64,000 bases of DNA from Rhynchopus euleeides (taxonomy: Eukaryota > Euglenozoa > Diplonemea > Diplonemida > Diplonemidae), in assembly GCA_963210315.1 (NCBI GenBank), contig OY723245.1, forward strand, positions 124,001 through 188,000. Direction: 5' to 3'. Made by a program: the position numbers and the translations under genes. A model generated the notes under the pieces. The model had not been told where the DNA came from. It was given only the letters and a program-made list of their open reading frames with translations, and searched no databases. Of the stretch, positions 1-9,708 are shown one piece after another (position 1 is the stretch's first letter; each line of letters begins with the position of its first letter).

Positions 1-644
1 TCCGACACGATGTAGATGTAGATGGTCAGCACGTAGAGCGTCCACATCTGCGAGACGAAAAAGAGCCTCGCGAAGAATTCGCTGACACTGTGCCCTGCAT
101 ACAGCCCGATCGTAGCGCTGAAAATACCGACAATGCCGCAGAAAATGTCGCTGAAGGTGTTCTCGCCCGTCTTGACCTTTATGGACGACAGGACGGCAAA
201 GATGAACGTCACGATGCACAGCACCAGCTGCACACCAGAGGCTATCTTCTGCGTGAGTGTCAGGCGTATCATGCGTGCCTCCGGGCCCTCCTTCCCGTTG
301 AAGACCTGGAGGAACTTTGTGGTCATGTTCCGCTGCTCGATGTCCTCATCGATGAACTGGGGTGCATGTGCTGCCTCCTGGACAGATGCGGTGCTCTGGG
401 ACTCCGTGTCGTCGTCCAGTTCAATCGTCTCCTTCAGCGCTTCGCGCTTGACACGCTCTCGTCGCGACATTGTGATGGCCTTCTTCTTCCATTTCGAGAG
501 CTTTCCGACCACCATGGACGTGTCGCCCAATTGGAGCGACTGGCTCTCGCCGCGAGCGAGGCTGTCGTCATCATGGGCGGTTTCGACCGTCCTGAAATCG
601 AAATTCGGCACCAAGGCACTGAGGCCCTGGCCATTTCTGAACAT
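1..644 (-). CDS. Four-helix membrane protein, copy 1 (partial; C-terminus beyond window edge)
   Basis: This is the same gene as 24772-25776, cut by the left edge of the window, so the last part of the protein including the stop is not seen here. The visible part holds the acidic/polar N-terminal region and the first membrane segments. I placed the start at the ATG at 644 because the upstream in-frame ORF is low-complexity proline/histidine-rich sequence and a splice-acceptor-like CAG lies 39 bases before this ATG. The protein is unrecognised beyond being a tetraspan membrane protein; see the full copy for details. Confidence 0.6.
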   Translation of the reverse strand, partial: MFRNGQGLSALVPNFDFRTVETAHDDDSLARGESQSLQLGDTSMVVGKLSKWKKKAITMSRRERVKREALKETIELDDDTESQSTASVQEAAHAPQFIDEDIEQRNMTTKFLQVFNGKEGPEARMIRLTLTQKIASGVQLVLCIVTFIFAVLSSIKVKTGENTFSDIFCGIVGIFSATIGLYAGHSVSEFFARLFFVSQMWTLYVLTIYIYIVS

Positions 645-1347
645 TGTTGCGTCTAGCTCATCAAACAAGCCAGAGTGGATGCCCTGCAGTGCGTCGTGAT
701 GGCACACCACACACAGACCTGCCTGACAGGCAGAGAGGCAGGAGAACAAATCAAGCGCAAGGCCAGGGGCGGGGGGAGGCGGCGGAGGGCGGTGGGCGTG
801 CGTTTCCATTCCCGTTGCTCTGTGGGTTCGCACTCTGAAAAGAGTAGCGAGAGGCCAACAACCACAGGCGCACGACGCGGTCTGGTGGGCCTGGCTAGGC
901 CAGGCTAGCCGGGTTTCGACGAGTCGGAATGAAGTCCGAGACCCGACAACCGAGTCGTGCGTTCAAGAGGGAGGCGGGCGGAGAACACACAGTGTGTGAA
1001 GTGGCATGAATCTTCGGTGCCTCAGGGGCGTCACGGTTCCTTTGCAACTTCGTTGCTGCACTTTGCGGAAAACGAGGTCCACACTGCCGAATCACGATTC
1101 AACAGGAAAAAACGCCTCGAACACAACCAAGCAAAACGTGACCCTGCCAACAAAAATGAGGGTATTTTTTTCAAAAGCAACCACAGAACACCCCCCGACT
1201 CGTTGTGTACCCCACTACCACCACCACCCTCCACCCCCCGTCAATAAAGGGCACAGAAACACTCACCCAGTTTGGGCACATGCCAGAACGCATCAAGAAA
1301 GAGAAGGGGAACTTGTTGGGGTTCTGAGCTGGAATTCAGGTCATCAC
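645..1347. other. Intergenic, copy 1
   Basis: No convincing gene. A short inverted pair (GGCCTGGCTAGGCCAGGCTAGCC region, about 885-911) and an AATAAA on the plus strand near 1244 are the only landmarks. The same sequence recurs at 25777-26479. Confidence 0.5.
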
Positions 1348-2982
1348 TCACCGCGACGCACAGCGCACGGTGAGGGTATCTGCGGGACTCCTCCGGCAGT
1401 TCTGCGCGGTGGCAAAACCAGCCGCACGCAGGTGCGGGTCCTCCAGGAGGTCAGGATTGGCACACGCCTGTGGCGAGGACATGCCTGTCAGGGCAATCTG
1501 CGCAATGCTCGCCAGCCGCACGGCCGACTTCGACGTCACACCTATGGCCCGCAGGTGCTCCGCAGGGGCACGGTATTTGCTCTTCAGCATGTGCACCTCA
1601 CTCGCCGAAGGCACAAACGACGGCGTCGAGGCAAGGTAGTCGATGTAGCGCCTGTCAGCCATCAGGCGCTGTGCAGCTACGCGCGGCACATTCCTCCGCT
1701 TCGCCCCGAACCTCTCTGCAGCACGGATGTCAGCCTCGGGGGCGTCGTCCACCACCTTTGAGCTGGTCTGCGTCGCAGGGCACAGCCTGTTGCTGCGCAG
1801 CAGCTTTGTGTGAACGGCATGCTGGTACTGCGTCCTGACGATGGGGTTGGGTGTGGCGGCGCGCTGTGCGCACCACAGCTGCGGCGCTTCTCTCGGGGAG
1901 GAGATGTTGTGGACCTTCGACTTGTGGTTGATGGTGTACGATGCGGCAGGGCTGGCGTACCGTATCCCGGCGCGCTGCGGTGCCGGATCGTTCCCGATGT
2001 ATGCAACGCTGCGGGAGAGGACCTGCCTACGGGCCCACGCATCCATCGGCTTGTTTGCCTCACTGGCGAGCAGCGCGTCCGCACGGTATGCGTGGTGCCC
2101 GTCACCCAGGAAGGGCTCGCGATCTGTCGCCGTCACATCGCGGAGCCTGTCGCGCAGATGCGCCATCTCGCTCAGATGCGACATGGGGGCGTCCCTCGCA
2201 CGCCCCTCGCGCATCTCCGACTTGGTGTTGTCGAGTTTGCTCTCGATCTTTTCCAACCCCAACGCCTTCCCGCCCTTCAGAGACGCTGCGGACACCCTGC
2301 TCCCCCCCCGGGTCGACCTCGCCCCAACGGCGGCAGGCAGCAGCTGCGAGAAGGAGGGTATTGAGGAGCGCAGCATCTTCCGCCCCCAAGCCTCGCCTTG
2401 CCCGAGGCTACGGCGGCGGTCGGAGGGGTCGGATGTGTCGAACATGGCGCTGAACTCCTCATACTCGATGAAGCCCGACGCGTCGGTGTCCACCTCGTGG
2501 ATCATGGCGTCGATGTCGATCGTCAGCTCGAAAGCCTGCACGGCGCCACGCAGGATGTCGACATCCACACCACCCATCTTGTCCTTCCGCCCACCCAACG
2601 CTGCAAACGCCTCCACCGTGTCGGGCACGATGGAGTCGTAGTGCCGCTGCTTCAAGGTCTCCATGATGCGCATCACGCGCTCCAGGGTCATGTGGGTGCC
2701 GGATTTGTAGCAGGTGTCGTCGAGCAGCTCGCCCAGCTCCGAGTCGGACATGCTCTGGCCCAGGCTGCGGAGGAACACCAGGATCTCGGCATGCGTCTCC
2801 AGGTGCGGCGTCGCGTTGTAGACCAGCTTCACCATCTCGATCTCATTGGGGCGCAGGCTGAGACGCGTCCTGCGCTTCATCAGGCGGACAGCCTTCCACA
2901 CGTTCATGTATGTCAGCATGCACCGTTGCAGCCATCGTTTGTCGCGCTGCTCTGCGGCAGTCTTGCGCCGCCATCCCACCAT
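1348..2982 (-). CDS. EF-hand calcium-binding protein, copy 1
   Basis: This is a 544-residue protein starting at the ATG at 2982. The ORF is open further upstream but there it translates to proline/histidine-rich low-complexity sequence, and a C-rich tract plus CACAG ends five bases before this ATG. One canonical EF loop is clear at residues 165-176 (DTDASGFIEYEE, acidic ligands at positions 1, 3 and 12). The preceding 100 residues look like degenerate calmodulin-type EF hands. The C-terminal 360 residues are basic, low-similarity and mention no known domain. The stop overlaps a GTGAGT, but introns here start with GTATG, so I take the stop as real. Likely a calcium sensor; partner and location unknown. 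Confidence 0.8.
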   Translation of the reverse strand: MVGWRRKTAAEQRDKRWLQRCMLTYMNVWKAVRLMKRRTRLSLRPNEIEMVKLVYNATPHLETHAEILVFLRSLGQSMSDSELGELLDDTCYKSGTHMTLERVMRIMETLKQRHYDSIVPDTVEAFAALGGRKDKMGGVDVDILRGAVQAFELTIDIDAMIHEVDTDASGFIEYEEFSAMFDTSDPSDRRRSLGQGEAWGRKMLRSSIPSFSQLLPAAVGARSTRGGSRVSAASLKGGKALGLEKIESKLDNTKSEMREGRARDAPMSHLSEMAHLRDRLRDVTATDREPFLGDGHHAYRADALLASEANKPMDAWARRQVLSRSVAYIGNDPAPQRAGIRYASPAASYTINHKSKVHNISSPREAPQLWCAQRAATPNPIVRTQYQHAVHTKLLRSNRLCPATQTSSKVVDDAPEADIRAAERFGAKRRNVPRVAAQRLMADRRYIDYLASTPSFVPSASEVHMLKSKYRAPAEHLRAIGVTSKSAVRLASIAQIALTGMSSPQACANPDLLEDPHLRAAGFATAQNCRRSPADTLTVRCASR

Positions 2983-2986
2983 TGGG

Positions 2987-2995
2987 CCTGTGGTG
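2987..2995 (-). promoter_or_regulatory. Splice-acceptor-like site 5 bases before the EF-hand start codon
   Basis: On the minus strand a pyrimidine-rich stretch ends in CCACCACAG, five bases before the ATG at 2982. The gap to the upstream gene (stop at 3102) is only 119 bp and I find no GTATG donor in it. A trans-splice acceptor is therefore more likely than a 5'-UTR intron confined to the gap. The same site recurs at 28119-28127. Confidence 0.45.
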
Positions 2996-3101
2996 GCGGT
3001 GCAGTGACACGGTGGAGATGGGTGGGGGCATGGCGGGTGGGGGCAGAGAGAGAGCCGGACGTGGAGGGGTGGGGGTGGGTGGGGTATGGGGTGTGTGTGT
3101 G

Positions 3102-4670
3102 TCACAGGCGCACGCTTACCCCGGCGTCGTGGAGGAGCTGCAGGAAGCGCGTGCGGTGGCCTTGGCTGAGGCTGCGCAGGGCAGGGGTATTTGCAAAGGG
3201 CTGGAATGAGGGGGCGCAGCTCCGCCACGCAGCGCGCGACATCCCCTCTGCGAGGAAGACAACCCTGCACACATCGAGCGGGTGGGCGCTGGCAGCCTGT
3301 GCGCTTGTGTGATACAGCAGGTGGCTGATGAGGTTGTAATCGGTGTACCCCACATACTGCAGGGATCTTAGGAGGCGCAGTATATGCACAATGTCAAGCT
3401 GGTGGACAAGGCCGTACTGCATCATGTGAGCGACCAACAAGCCGCATGTGTCATGCGCATCCAGGGAGAGCTGTGCACGCAGACTGCTGACAGCAACACA
3501 AGCCTTGAGCACCAGCGCAGCGCTGTGCTCCATCCGGTGGTTCTCAGCAATGATGATCCGCGCGAGGTTATCGCAGCCAGTCTGCACGCGGAGTTGCGAC
3601 GCAGAATCGAGTAATGATACTGCCTGGGGCAGCGACAGCTGCAGGCTTCCGCACGAATGCTGCCTGTGCAGCTTGTTCCAGACAGGGCGGCACTCCTCGC
3701 GCACAGTGGCGGCCGCTGCGAGGAGAGTGCACAGAATATCTGGCGTGGGGGACGCCAGCCTGTCTGCGATTCGCCTCACTGTGCCGCGGTGCAGCTTGGA
3801 CGGCACGTCGCGAAGCAGCACGAGCAGGGCGAGGTGCTGGGCCTGCGTGAAGACACCCACACCCTCCCGCAGGCAGCGCGCCACACGCTCATCCCGCATG
3901 GCACGCTCCGCACGGTGACAGCACACAGCGTTCAGAACCGCCACCGCCGTGGCGCTGCTGGTCTTCCCCCTCTGCACCGCCTGCATCACAAGCATATGCA
4001 CAGCATCGGCAGGCACCTCCAGGCCACGCATGCACCTGAGCACCTCTGCCGCACCCTCCTGATCTAGGGGTGTCTTGCGCGACATGAAGTATTGGGCACA
4101 GGCTGCCACAAGACCCGACTGCTCTTCGAATCCCTCATGACGCCGAGACTCTCTCAGGATGCAACAGGCCGCGACGACATCGCCCAGCTGGGACCCATCG
4201 GCACCCTGCATGCTCTCGAGGCAGGCACGCGCCAGGCAGGCAAACGACGCCAGGTCCCGCGACTTGCTGAAGGCATGCATCAACGACGTGACTTCCTGCG
4301 CGACGAGCGACAGCTTCTGCGCCTCGGCTGCATCGCACAGGGCACGCGACAGGGGCCCACACAGCTGGCGAGCCCCTTGGGACAGCGCTGCAGCAGACAC
4401 GACCAGCGAGCACAGGGTCTGCTGGCTGACGGCCTCACCAGAGGGCCTCCTCAGCACACGCCTGGCATGCTGCACCGACTGCACGATAAGAGCCTCATGC
4501 ACCACACGCGCCCTCCCAAAGCAAGACACAGCGGTGGCGACAGAGCTGGCCGAAATCCTCCTGTCGCTCCATACGCAGTAGTCATCGCCAACCTCTGCTG
4601 ACCACACGGGGAGACCCCGCAGCTTGCGCAGCGCATGGCGCTGCTCACGCACGCATGGCGGCACCCGCAT
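3102..4670 (-). CDS. Helical-repeat protein (FASTK/heptatricopeptide-like), copy 1
   Basis: This is a 522-residue protein built from leucine- and alanine-rich helix pairs of about 35 residues (for example VTSLMHAFSKSRDLASF), ending in LRSLSQGHRTRFLQLLHDAG. The pattern resembles the FASTK-like or heptatricopeptide proteins that bind organellar RNA in protists; that is family resemblance, not proof. No RAP domain is clear. The start at 4670 sits eight bases after a CAGACACAG acceptor-like signal. Upstream in-frame sequence is low complexity. The N-terminus (MRVPPCVREQRHALRKLRG) is basic and Arg-rich, which fits a mitochondrial import signal. It lies 119 bp before the EF-hand gene on the same strand. 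Confidence 0.7.
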   Translation of the reverse strand: MRVPPCVREQRHALRKLRGLPVWSAEVGDDYCVWSDRRISASSVATAVSCFGRARVVHEALIVQSVQHARRVLRRPSGEAVSQQTLCSLVVSAAALSQGARQLCGPLSRALCDAAEAQKLSLVAQEVTSLMHAFSKSRDLASFACLARACLESMQGADGSQLGDVVAACCILRESRRHEGFEEQSGLVAACAQYFMSRKTPLDQEGAAEVLRCMRGLEVPADAVHMLVMQAVQRGKTSSATAVAVLNAVCCHRAERAMRDERVARCLREGVGVFTQAQHLALLVLLRDVPSKLHRGTVRRIADRLASPTPDILCTLLAAAATVREECRPVWNKLHRQHSCGSLQLSLPQAVSLLDSASQLRVQTGCDNLARIIIAENHRMEHSAALVLKACVAVSSLRAQLSLDAHDTCGLLVAHMMQYGLVHQLDIVHILRLLRSLQYVGYTDYNLISHLLYHTSAQAASAHPLDVCRVVFLAEGMSRAAWRSCAPSFQPFANTPALRSLSQGHRTRFLQLLHDAGVSVRL

Positions 4671-5004
4671 GCATCGGCCTGTGTCTGGGTGGTGGGTGGT
4701 GGGGGTGGTAGAGGGCGGTTGGTTTCCTTCATCCACAACACCCCCTGAAGTGCTCTCCACAGCCCGACACACAACAACCCTCGCAACGAAATGAGCGCCG
4801 TCAGGAGTAGGGGGGGGGGGGTCGGGGGGTAGGGCTGGGGGGTGGGGGGGAAGGGGCAATTCTCTGTTCACGAATCCCACCGAACCCGCCCCACACCACC
4901 CCCCTCGAGGCAGACTTCCTGGTGGCTGTGGCCACACACCCCAACCCACCCCCAACCCCAGACAGACGTAACAGAGCCTCCCCGCACACACCCCTCGCAG
5001 GACG
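4671..5004. other. Intergenic with G-runs, copy 1
   Basis: Short spacer between two minus-strand genes. It contains G homopolymers (about 4811-4860) that read as C-tracts on the coding strand, followed by the acceptor-like CAGACACAG at 4679-4687. No gene seen. Confidence 0.5.
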
Positions 5005-5754
5005 TTAGGCAGACGAGGCGCCCTGTTGCGACTCGGCTGCTGCTGCAGCATCCTCTGCCTTCTTCGCAGGCGTGTCGTCGTTAATGAGGAGGAGCCGGAG
5101 GTTGACGGGGCAGGAGGACAGCAGAGGGTTGAACCCGAGCCCACCCAGGTGCATGCTGGGGATGGGGACCGTTCTGTAGGCCATGGGCAGCTTCCAAGGA
5201 GCCTTAGCTGTCGGGAGCTTTTTGTACACCATATGCGTGTGGGTGACGCGCCGCTCACCCCAGAAGCCCTTCTTCATCCCTATGGTCCCCCTGCCTCCGA
5301 TGTGCCACGTCGCCTGCACGGCGTGCTTCTTCCCGCGGTGCCACATGTGAAGCGCGGCAGGCATGTTCGACGCCCGGGACCCCGTCATCTCCACCTTTTT
5401 GTTCAGCGACTCGGTGGCTGGGCGGATCAGGAAGGGGACCTCCTGGTCCTTCATCTCCGACACGTCCTCCAGCAGCACCGGGTCCACAGTGCGGATGACT
5501 TTCTGATGGACGCGGTGCATCCACCTCTTGTGGAAGTCATCCCCGGGGCCAATCTCATCAGACACTGCGCTCTGGCCTTCAGGTGACTTCGAAGCAGGCC
5601 CAGGTGTGGGCACAGCGGCGACCTTTCCAGGGAGGTCCCCCACGTCATTCATGATCTTCGTCAGCGCGGACTGGATCCACTTGTCGTGGAAGGCCACGGC
5701 ATCCGTCTCGGCAATGCCATCAGAAATGGCCCTCAGGAACTGCGTGCGCCGCAT
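5005..5754 (-). CDS. Unrecognised 249-residue protein, copy 1
   Basis: I do not recognise the family. The start at 5754 (MRRTQFLRAISDG) follows low-complexity C-rich sequence. Two similar short blocks occur: FHDKWIQSALTKIM near residue 26 and FHKRWMHRVHQKVI near residue 78, so the N-terminal half looks like an internal duplication with an FHxxW core. The C-terminal half is rich in Gly, Lys, Pro and aromatic residues (GMKKGFWGERR) and ends in an Ala/Glu tail. The basic, Arg-containing N-terminus could be an organelle targeting signal. Codon use and the GC pattern match the neighbouring genes, and it sits 335 bp upstream of the helical-repeat gene in the same orientation. Confidence 0.65.
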   Translation of the reverse strand: MRRTQFLRAISDGIAETDAVAFHDKWIQSALTKIMNDVGDLPGKVAAVPTPGPASKSPEGQSAVSDEIGPGDDFHKRWMHRVHQKVIRTVDPVLLEDVSEMKDQEVPFLIRPATESLNKKVEMTGSRASNMPAALHMWHRGKKHAVQATWHIGGRGTIGMKKGFWGERRVTHTHMVYKKLPTAKAPWKLPMAYRTVPIPSMHLGGLGFNPLLSSCPVNLRLLLINDDTPAKKAEDAAAAAESQQGASSA

Positions 5755-6756
5755 CGTGGCGCGGGTGGGGGGTGGGGGAGGGGTGTGCGATAAGAACGCA
5801 CACAGCCCCTCCCCCTTCCCCACCCTCGGGTGCGAGGGGCCGCCCCTCCCTGTCCCTGCAAGGTGGTGTGGCGTGGGTGGGTGTGCGGGTAGGGGGAAGG
5901 GGGGGGGGGGGTGGCACAATGCAGAAGAGGCTGTGGCTGCGTGGGGAAGGAGAGGGGGTGTGGGGTGATAGGGTGTGATGTGTGTCCACTGTGCGACAGT
6001 GGGTGGGCTGTCGCTTAACATATATCAGAAGCACACACCCACGTGGCGCTGTCCTTGGCAGGACTTTGAATTGAAAGTGCCGATATCCTTGTTGGAAAGA
6101 ACCCTCATATCACACCCTCAATCAGCTGACGGTGTGGGGTGATATGGTGTGATGTGTGCCCACTGTGTGATAGTGGGTGGGCTGTAGCATCGAGAGCGGA
6201 AACCTCTCTCTCTCTGTGAGAGAGAGAGAGAGAGAGCGTTGCGGAGCACCGCATCAACAGGGAACAGGGTTGCACACAAAACAAAACAAAACAAAAACAA
6301 AAGAAACCCGGCAACCCCTTCTGGCCAGTCCTGCAAACACAGAGGAGGGGGTGGGGTGGGGGCGGGGTGGGGGTGGTGGGAGAGGTGTTCTATCTTGTCT
6401 GCCCTTGTATGTGACTGTATGGTTTACGCCATTTCCTTAAAACCCGATACCCCTGTCGCTTGGGGTACTACATCCTTTTTTTTTACTGCTGTGTTAGAAA
6501 TTTGGAGCTCGGGGTGGGGGGGAGGGCGGAGAGGGAGACAGGGGGATGGCAGGGTTGTCTTCCTGCTTCTCGTTTGCGTGTTATGTTTCTCGGGCCGATA
6601 TGTATGTATAGTTGGTGGGGGGGCGGGGGTGCGGGGGTGGGGAGGGGATGGGAGGATAAACGGGTCCGCCAACCTCTTCTGGCTTAGCCTGCCTGTATTT
6701 CACCTTGTAAAAAATTTACCCCACCCCCCACCCCCACCCCCACCCCACACACACAG
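5755..6756. other. Intergenic with local repeats, copy 1
   Basis: No gene seen. Two near-identical blocks of about 55 bp (5951-6005 and 6131-6185, containing CCACTGTG...AGTGGGTGGGCTGT) lie 180 bp apart. A CT/AG microsatellite hairpin spans about 6204-6237, an (ACAAA)n-like stretch lies at 6278-6303, and several G-runs follow. A C-rich tract ending in CACACACAG stops at 6756, directly before the reverse transcriptase ORF. Confidence 0.55.
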
Positions 6757-9264
6757 TTGCCGGACCTGGAGATCCTGGAGCAGGCCCTCATTGCCTTGGA
6801 GGGGTCGCAGAGGGGCATGTTCGACAGGCTCCGCGACGCGAGGATCCGCACGTGGAAGGCGAGGATGCAGAAAGCTTGGACATACGAGGCAGGGCAGGTG
6901 TTCGCGTACCTCGCAGATCGCTTCTGCGCTCCAGCCACCTTCATGCGGCGCGAAGACGGCTCTTTCACGGCCTGCCCCAAGGAGGCGGACGAGCTGCTGA
7001 GGAGCGACACGGCGTGGGGAGGGTACTTCCGTAAGTACGCAACGACGCCAGAGCCCCGGTGGGACACCTTCCGCCAAAAGTACCTCCGCTTTCTCCCCGA
7101 GGTGGCTGACATGGAGTGCAAGACCATCACGGCAGAAGACGTTGGGAAGGCCTTGGCCAAGATGTCCACGTCCACCTCGCCGGGCCTGCACGGTTGGCGG
7201 GTCCACGAACTGAGACAACTCCCGCACGAACTCCTCAGGCTCTTCGCGGAGGTGTTCAACGAAGTTGAACGGTCGGGCGAGTGGCCGGAGCAGCTGATGC
7301 ACGCCATGATCTGCCTCATCCCCAAGCCTGGCAGCTCAGGAGAGCCACTGTCGCAGCGCCCCATCAGTATCACCCCCGTGCTGTACAGAGTGTGGGCAGC
7401 TATCCGGGTGAAACCGGCACTGAAGTGGTTGGAGATCATCGCGCCCGAAGACCTGCACGGCTGCCGGCCTGGCCACGGTGCGGAGGACCTCATCTGGCAC
7501 CTGGCGGCACGTATTGAAGAAGCCCACCTCACAGGGCGACCGCTGCACGGAGTCGCCCTCGACTTCAAGAAGTGCTTCGACACGGTGCCAATCGACCTCA
7601 CCTTCCGCCTGGCTGCGGAGCTCGGTTTCGACGCCCGTGTCCTGCGCACCCTGCGAGCAGCGTACAGGACGATGCAGCGGCACTTCCGGGCGAGCGGCAC
7701 CATCGGGGAAGGCTTCCTGCCAACTAACGGCATCATGCAGGGTTGCCCCATCAGTGTCGTGCTGATTAACGTGCTGGTGGGTGTGTGGATGAGGATGGTC
7801 GAGCACCGGCAGGACACAAGGGCGCTGTCTTTCGTTGACGACGTATACGCCACAGCCCCCAGCCCGGAGATCCTGCAAGACGTTGTAGACGACTCTGCGG
7901 GTTTCTCCCACGACACCGGGATGGCTATTTGTGCAGAAATCAAGTCTCACGTTTTCTCGACATCCCCCGGGCCGCTCCGGATTATGTACCGGGCAAGGGA
8001 TGGCGAGGCCACTCCCCTCCGGCAGCGCAACAGCTTCGACTGTCTCGGGGCCATGCTACACGCGCGCCTGATCAGGGAAGGGCGCACAGCGCCCCAGTCC
8101 GAGCGCATCGCCCGCCGGAAGGAAGGTGCGCAGCAGAACCTCCGCAGAACCTCAGCGCTGCCCCTGCCGGTGCAATGGAAAGGGCAGGCGGCGGCGATGA
8201 CGGCAGGGGCTCGACTATATTACGATGCCCTCGTAACTCGTTGGGACAGCAAGGACATCAGGCGATGGAGGGGCCTCTTCGTCGCCGCGCTCTGGTCTGG
8301 CCCACCTCGCAGAGCACAGGAGATTGTGCTGTGTGTCCTCCATCAGGCGCACCGGGTGGACCCCGCTGTCGCCCCCCCCTACCGGCAGATCACCACATGG
8401 GCCAAGCAGATCAAAAAGTGGAGCCACAGCAGGGTGCTGTCCGAGGCAGCCTGGGGGAGTAGAGAGAGGCTTGAGGGGACAGGCCCCTTCGCGCTTTTCT
8501 GGGCCGCCCTGCAGGGGATTGAATGGCGCTGGAGTGCTGCGACCACCCTGGCTTACACTGACGAAGCTGGTCGCGATGTCACCTTCGGCCCTGTTGCTGC
8601 AACACCGAGCGCCTGGGCTATCTTTGCACACGACCTCCGCCAATCCCTGCGTAACGCAACGGCGAAGAAGCTGGCCGAACGCAGAGACGACTTCCAAGGA
8701 GCAGAGCACGGCATTGACGGGAGGGTGACACGTTGCGTCCTGGAGGGAGAGGGCGCTGCAATCACGGGGTACCAGCGAGGCCTCCTCCGCTCCGTCGTTG
8801 CAGGGGCGGTGCCTGCTCGTGGGCGCACAGGTCTGGGGGAGGTGTGCCGATACTGCACATCTGGGACCCCGGAGACGGTATCACACCTGTGGTGGGACTG
8901 CGCGGCATGGGAGCCAGTCCGCCAGAAGCACCCCATAGCAGCGAGGGACCGGACGGCCTGGCCGGCATGCCTGGCCCAGTGCGGGGTGGCGCCCATTTAC
9001 AGATACAGCGTCCCGGAGAACGAGCAGCCGCTGCCCATGTCCTTTGCGGACAGGATCACCACCGTGGCACAGCTCCACCGCTACTTCATCGCAGTCCTGG
9101 CGGCGCGACAGGAGAAGGACGGGCTGCTCGACCGCTCTGTGCGCCATCACCGTACTACCGTCTACCCCTGGGAGTGGAGCACCCCTAACCCCGAGAGTGC
9201 CTCCACGCACAGGACAACACACCCCTCCTCCTCCCCCCACCCCCCCTCTCCCCAATGCTGCTGA
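6757..9264 (+). pseudogene. LINE reverse transcriptase ORF, copy 1, cut off by the duplication breakpoint
   Basis: Residues 1-816 are identical to the second copy at 31889. They include the pre-RT region, the RT palm motifs (LIPKPG, DFKKCFD, GIMQGCP, FVDD) and a CCHC zinc knuckle (CRYC...H...C). At 9205 the sequence switches to the 3' flank of the RtcB gene and the frame reads about 20 unrelated residues before a stop, so the RNase H and Cys-rich C-terminal domains are missing. LINEs normally lose their 5' end on insertion, so a clean loss of the 3' half points to recombination or assembly rather than to retrotransposition. The first codon of the open frame is TTG; the first ATG is at 6817. 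Confidence 0.9.
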
Positions 9265-9708
9265 ACTGACCCAACCCCCACCGTGAAGAAGGCGTTGTGC
9301 GGCGTTCTGTTTTTAAGCATGTCGCCCGCACAGGCAAATTCGCTCTCAACCCCACCCAAATCCCACCCCCTGACCCCACCCAGCGGGCCAATCGAATCCT
9401 GTGCAGTGGATTGTTCCGCCGTTTTCAATAAGAGACGGGGCTGCAGATGACCCAGGCGAAACTCAACCACGGATGCCACGGGGGGGAGGGGAGAAGGGTA
9501 GTTGGGGGGAAGGTAGATAGGAAGAAGAGATGGAGACAAAGGCATTCGCAACATCCACAGCCAGGGTGTTGGGCTGTGCGGTGCGGCCTGCAGATAGGTT
9601 AGGGGGCAGAAGAAGAAGAAGAAGAGGAGGAGGAGGAAGGGGCTTGTGGCAACCGTGCTGTGTTCCAGGCATAACGGGATGGGGGGGGGGGGGGGCGGAT
9701 GGAGGCTC
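9265..9708. other. RtcB 3' flank
   Basis: No gene. Contains a GAA/GGA-rich purine stretch (about 9608-9642) and a run of G (9681-9695). On the minus strand this is the 3' flank of RtcB. Confidence 0.5.

Larger units (their letters stand above)
1..9205. repeat. Copy 1 (right-hand part) of a 25,132-bp-offset direct duplication
   Basis: Every ORF and intergenic landmark from the window edge to 9205 recurs at +25,132 with the same protein translations. Identity stops abruptly at 9205/34337, inside a reverse transcriptase ORF. Because the match reaches the first base of the window, this copy must extend further left. The simplest reading is a tandem duplication whose unit is 9206-34337, with the earlier copy mostly outside the window. 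An assembly duplication would look the same. Confidence 0.93.

Noticed and set aside
1335-1352. GTGAGT donor at the end of the EF-hand ORF
   Set aside because: No acceptor-linked downstream exon with coding character, and introns here use GTATG; taken as the stop codon.
1810-2641. Long plus-strand ORFs opposite the EF-hand gene
   Set aside because: Mirror frames of a GC-rich coding sequence; the EF loop on the minus strand decides the frame.
6239-7000. 253-codon plus-strand ORF upstream of and overlapping the LINE
   Set aside because: Composition is low complexity and it overlaps the LINE in another frame; no endonuclease motif.
6684-7943. 419-codon minus-strand ORF opposite the reverse transcriptase (and its twin at 31816-33075)
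   Set aside because: Antisense shadow of the RT gene caused by high GC; no domain, and the RT motifs on the plus strand are clear.
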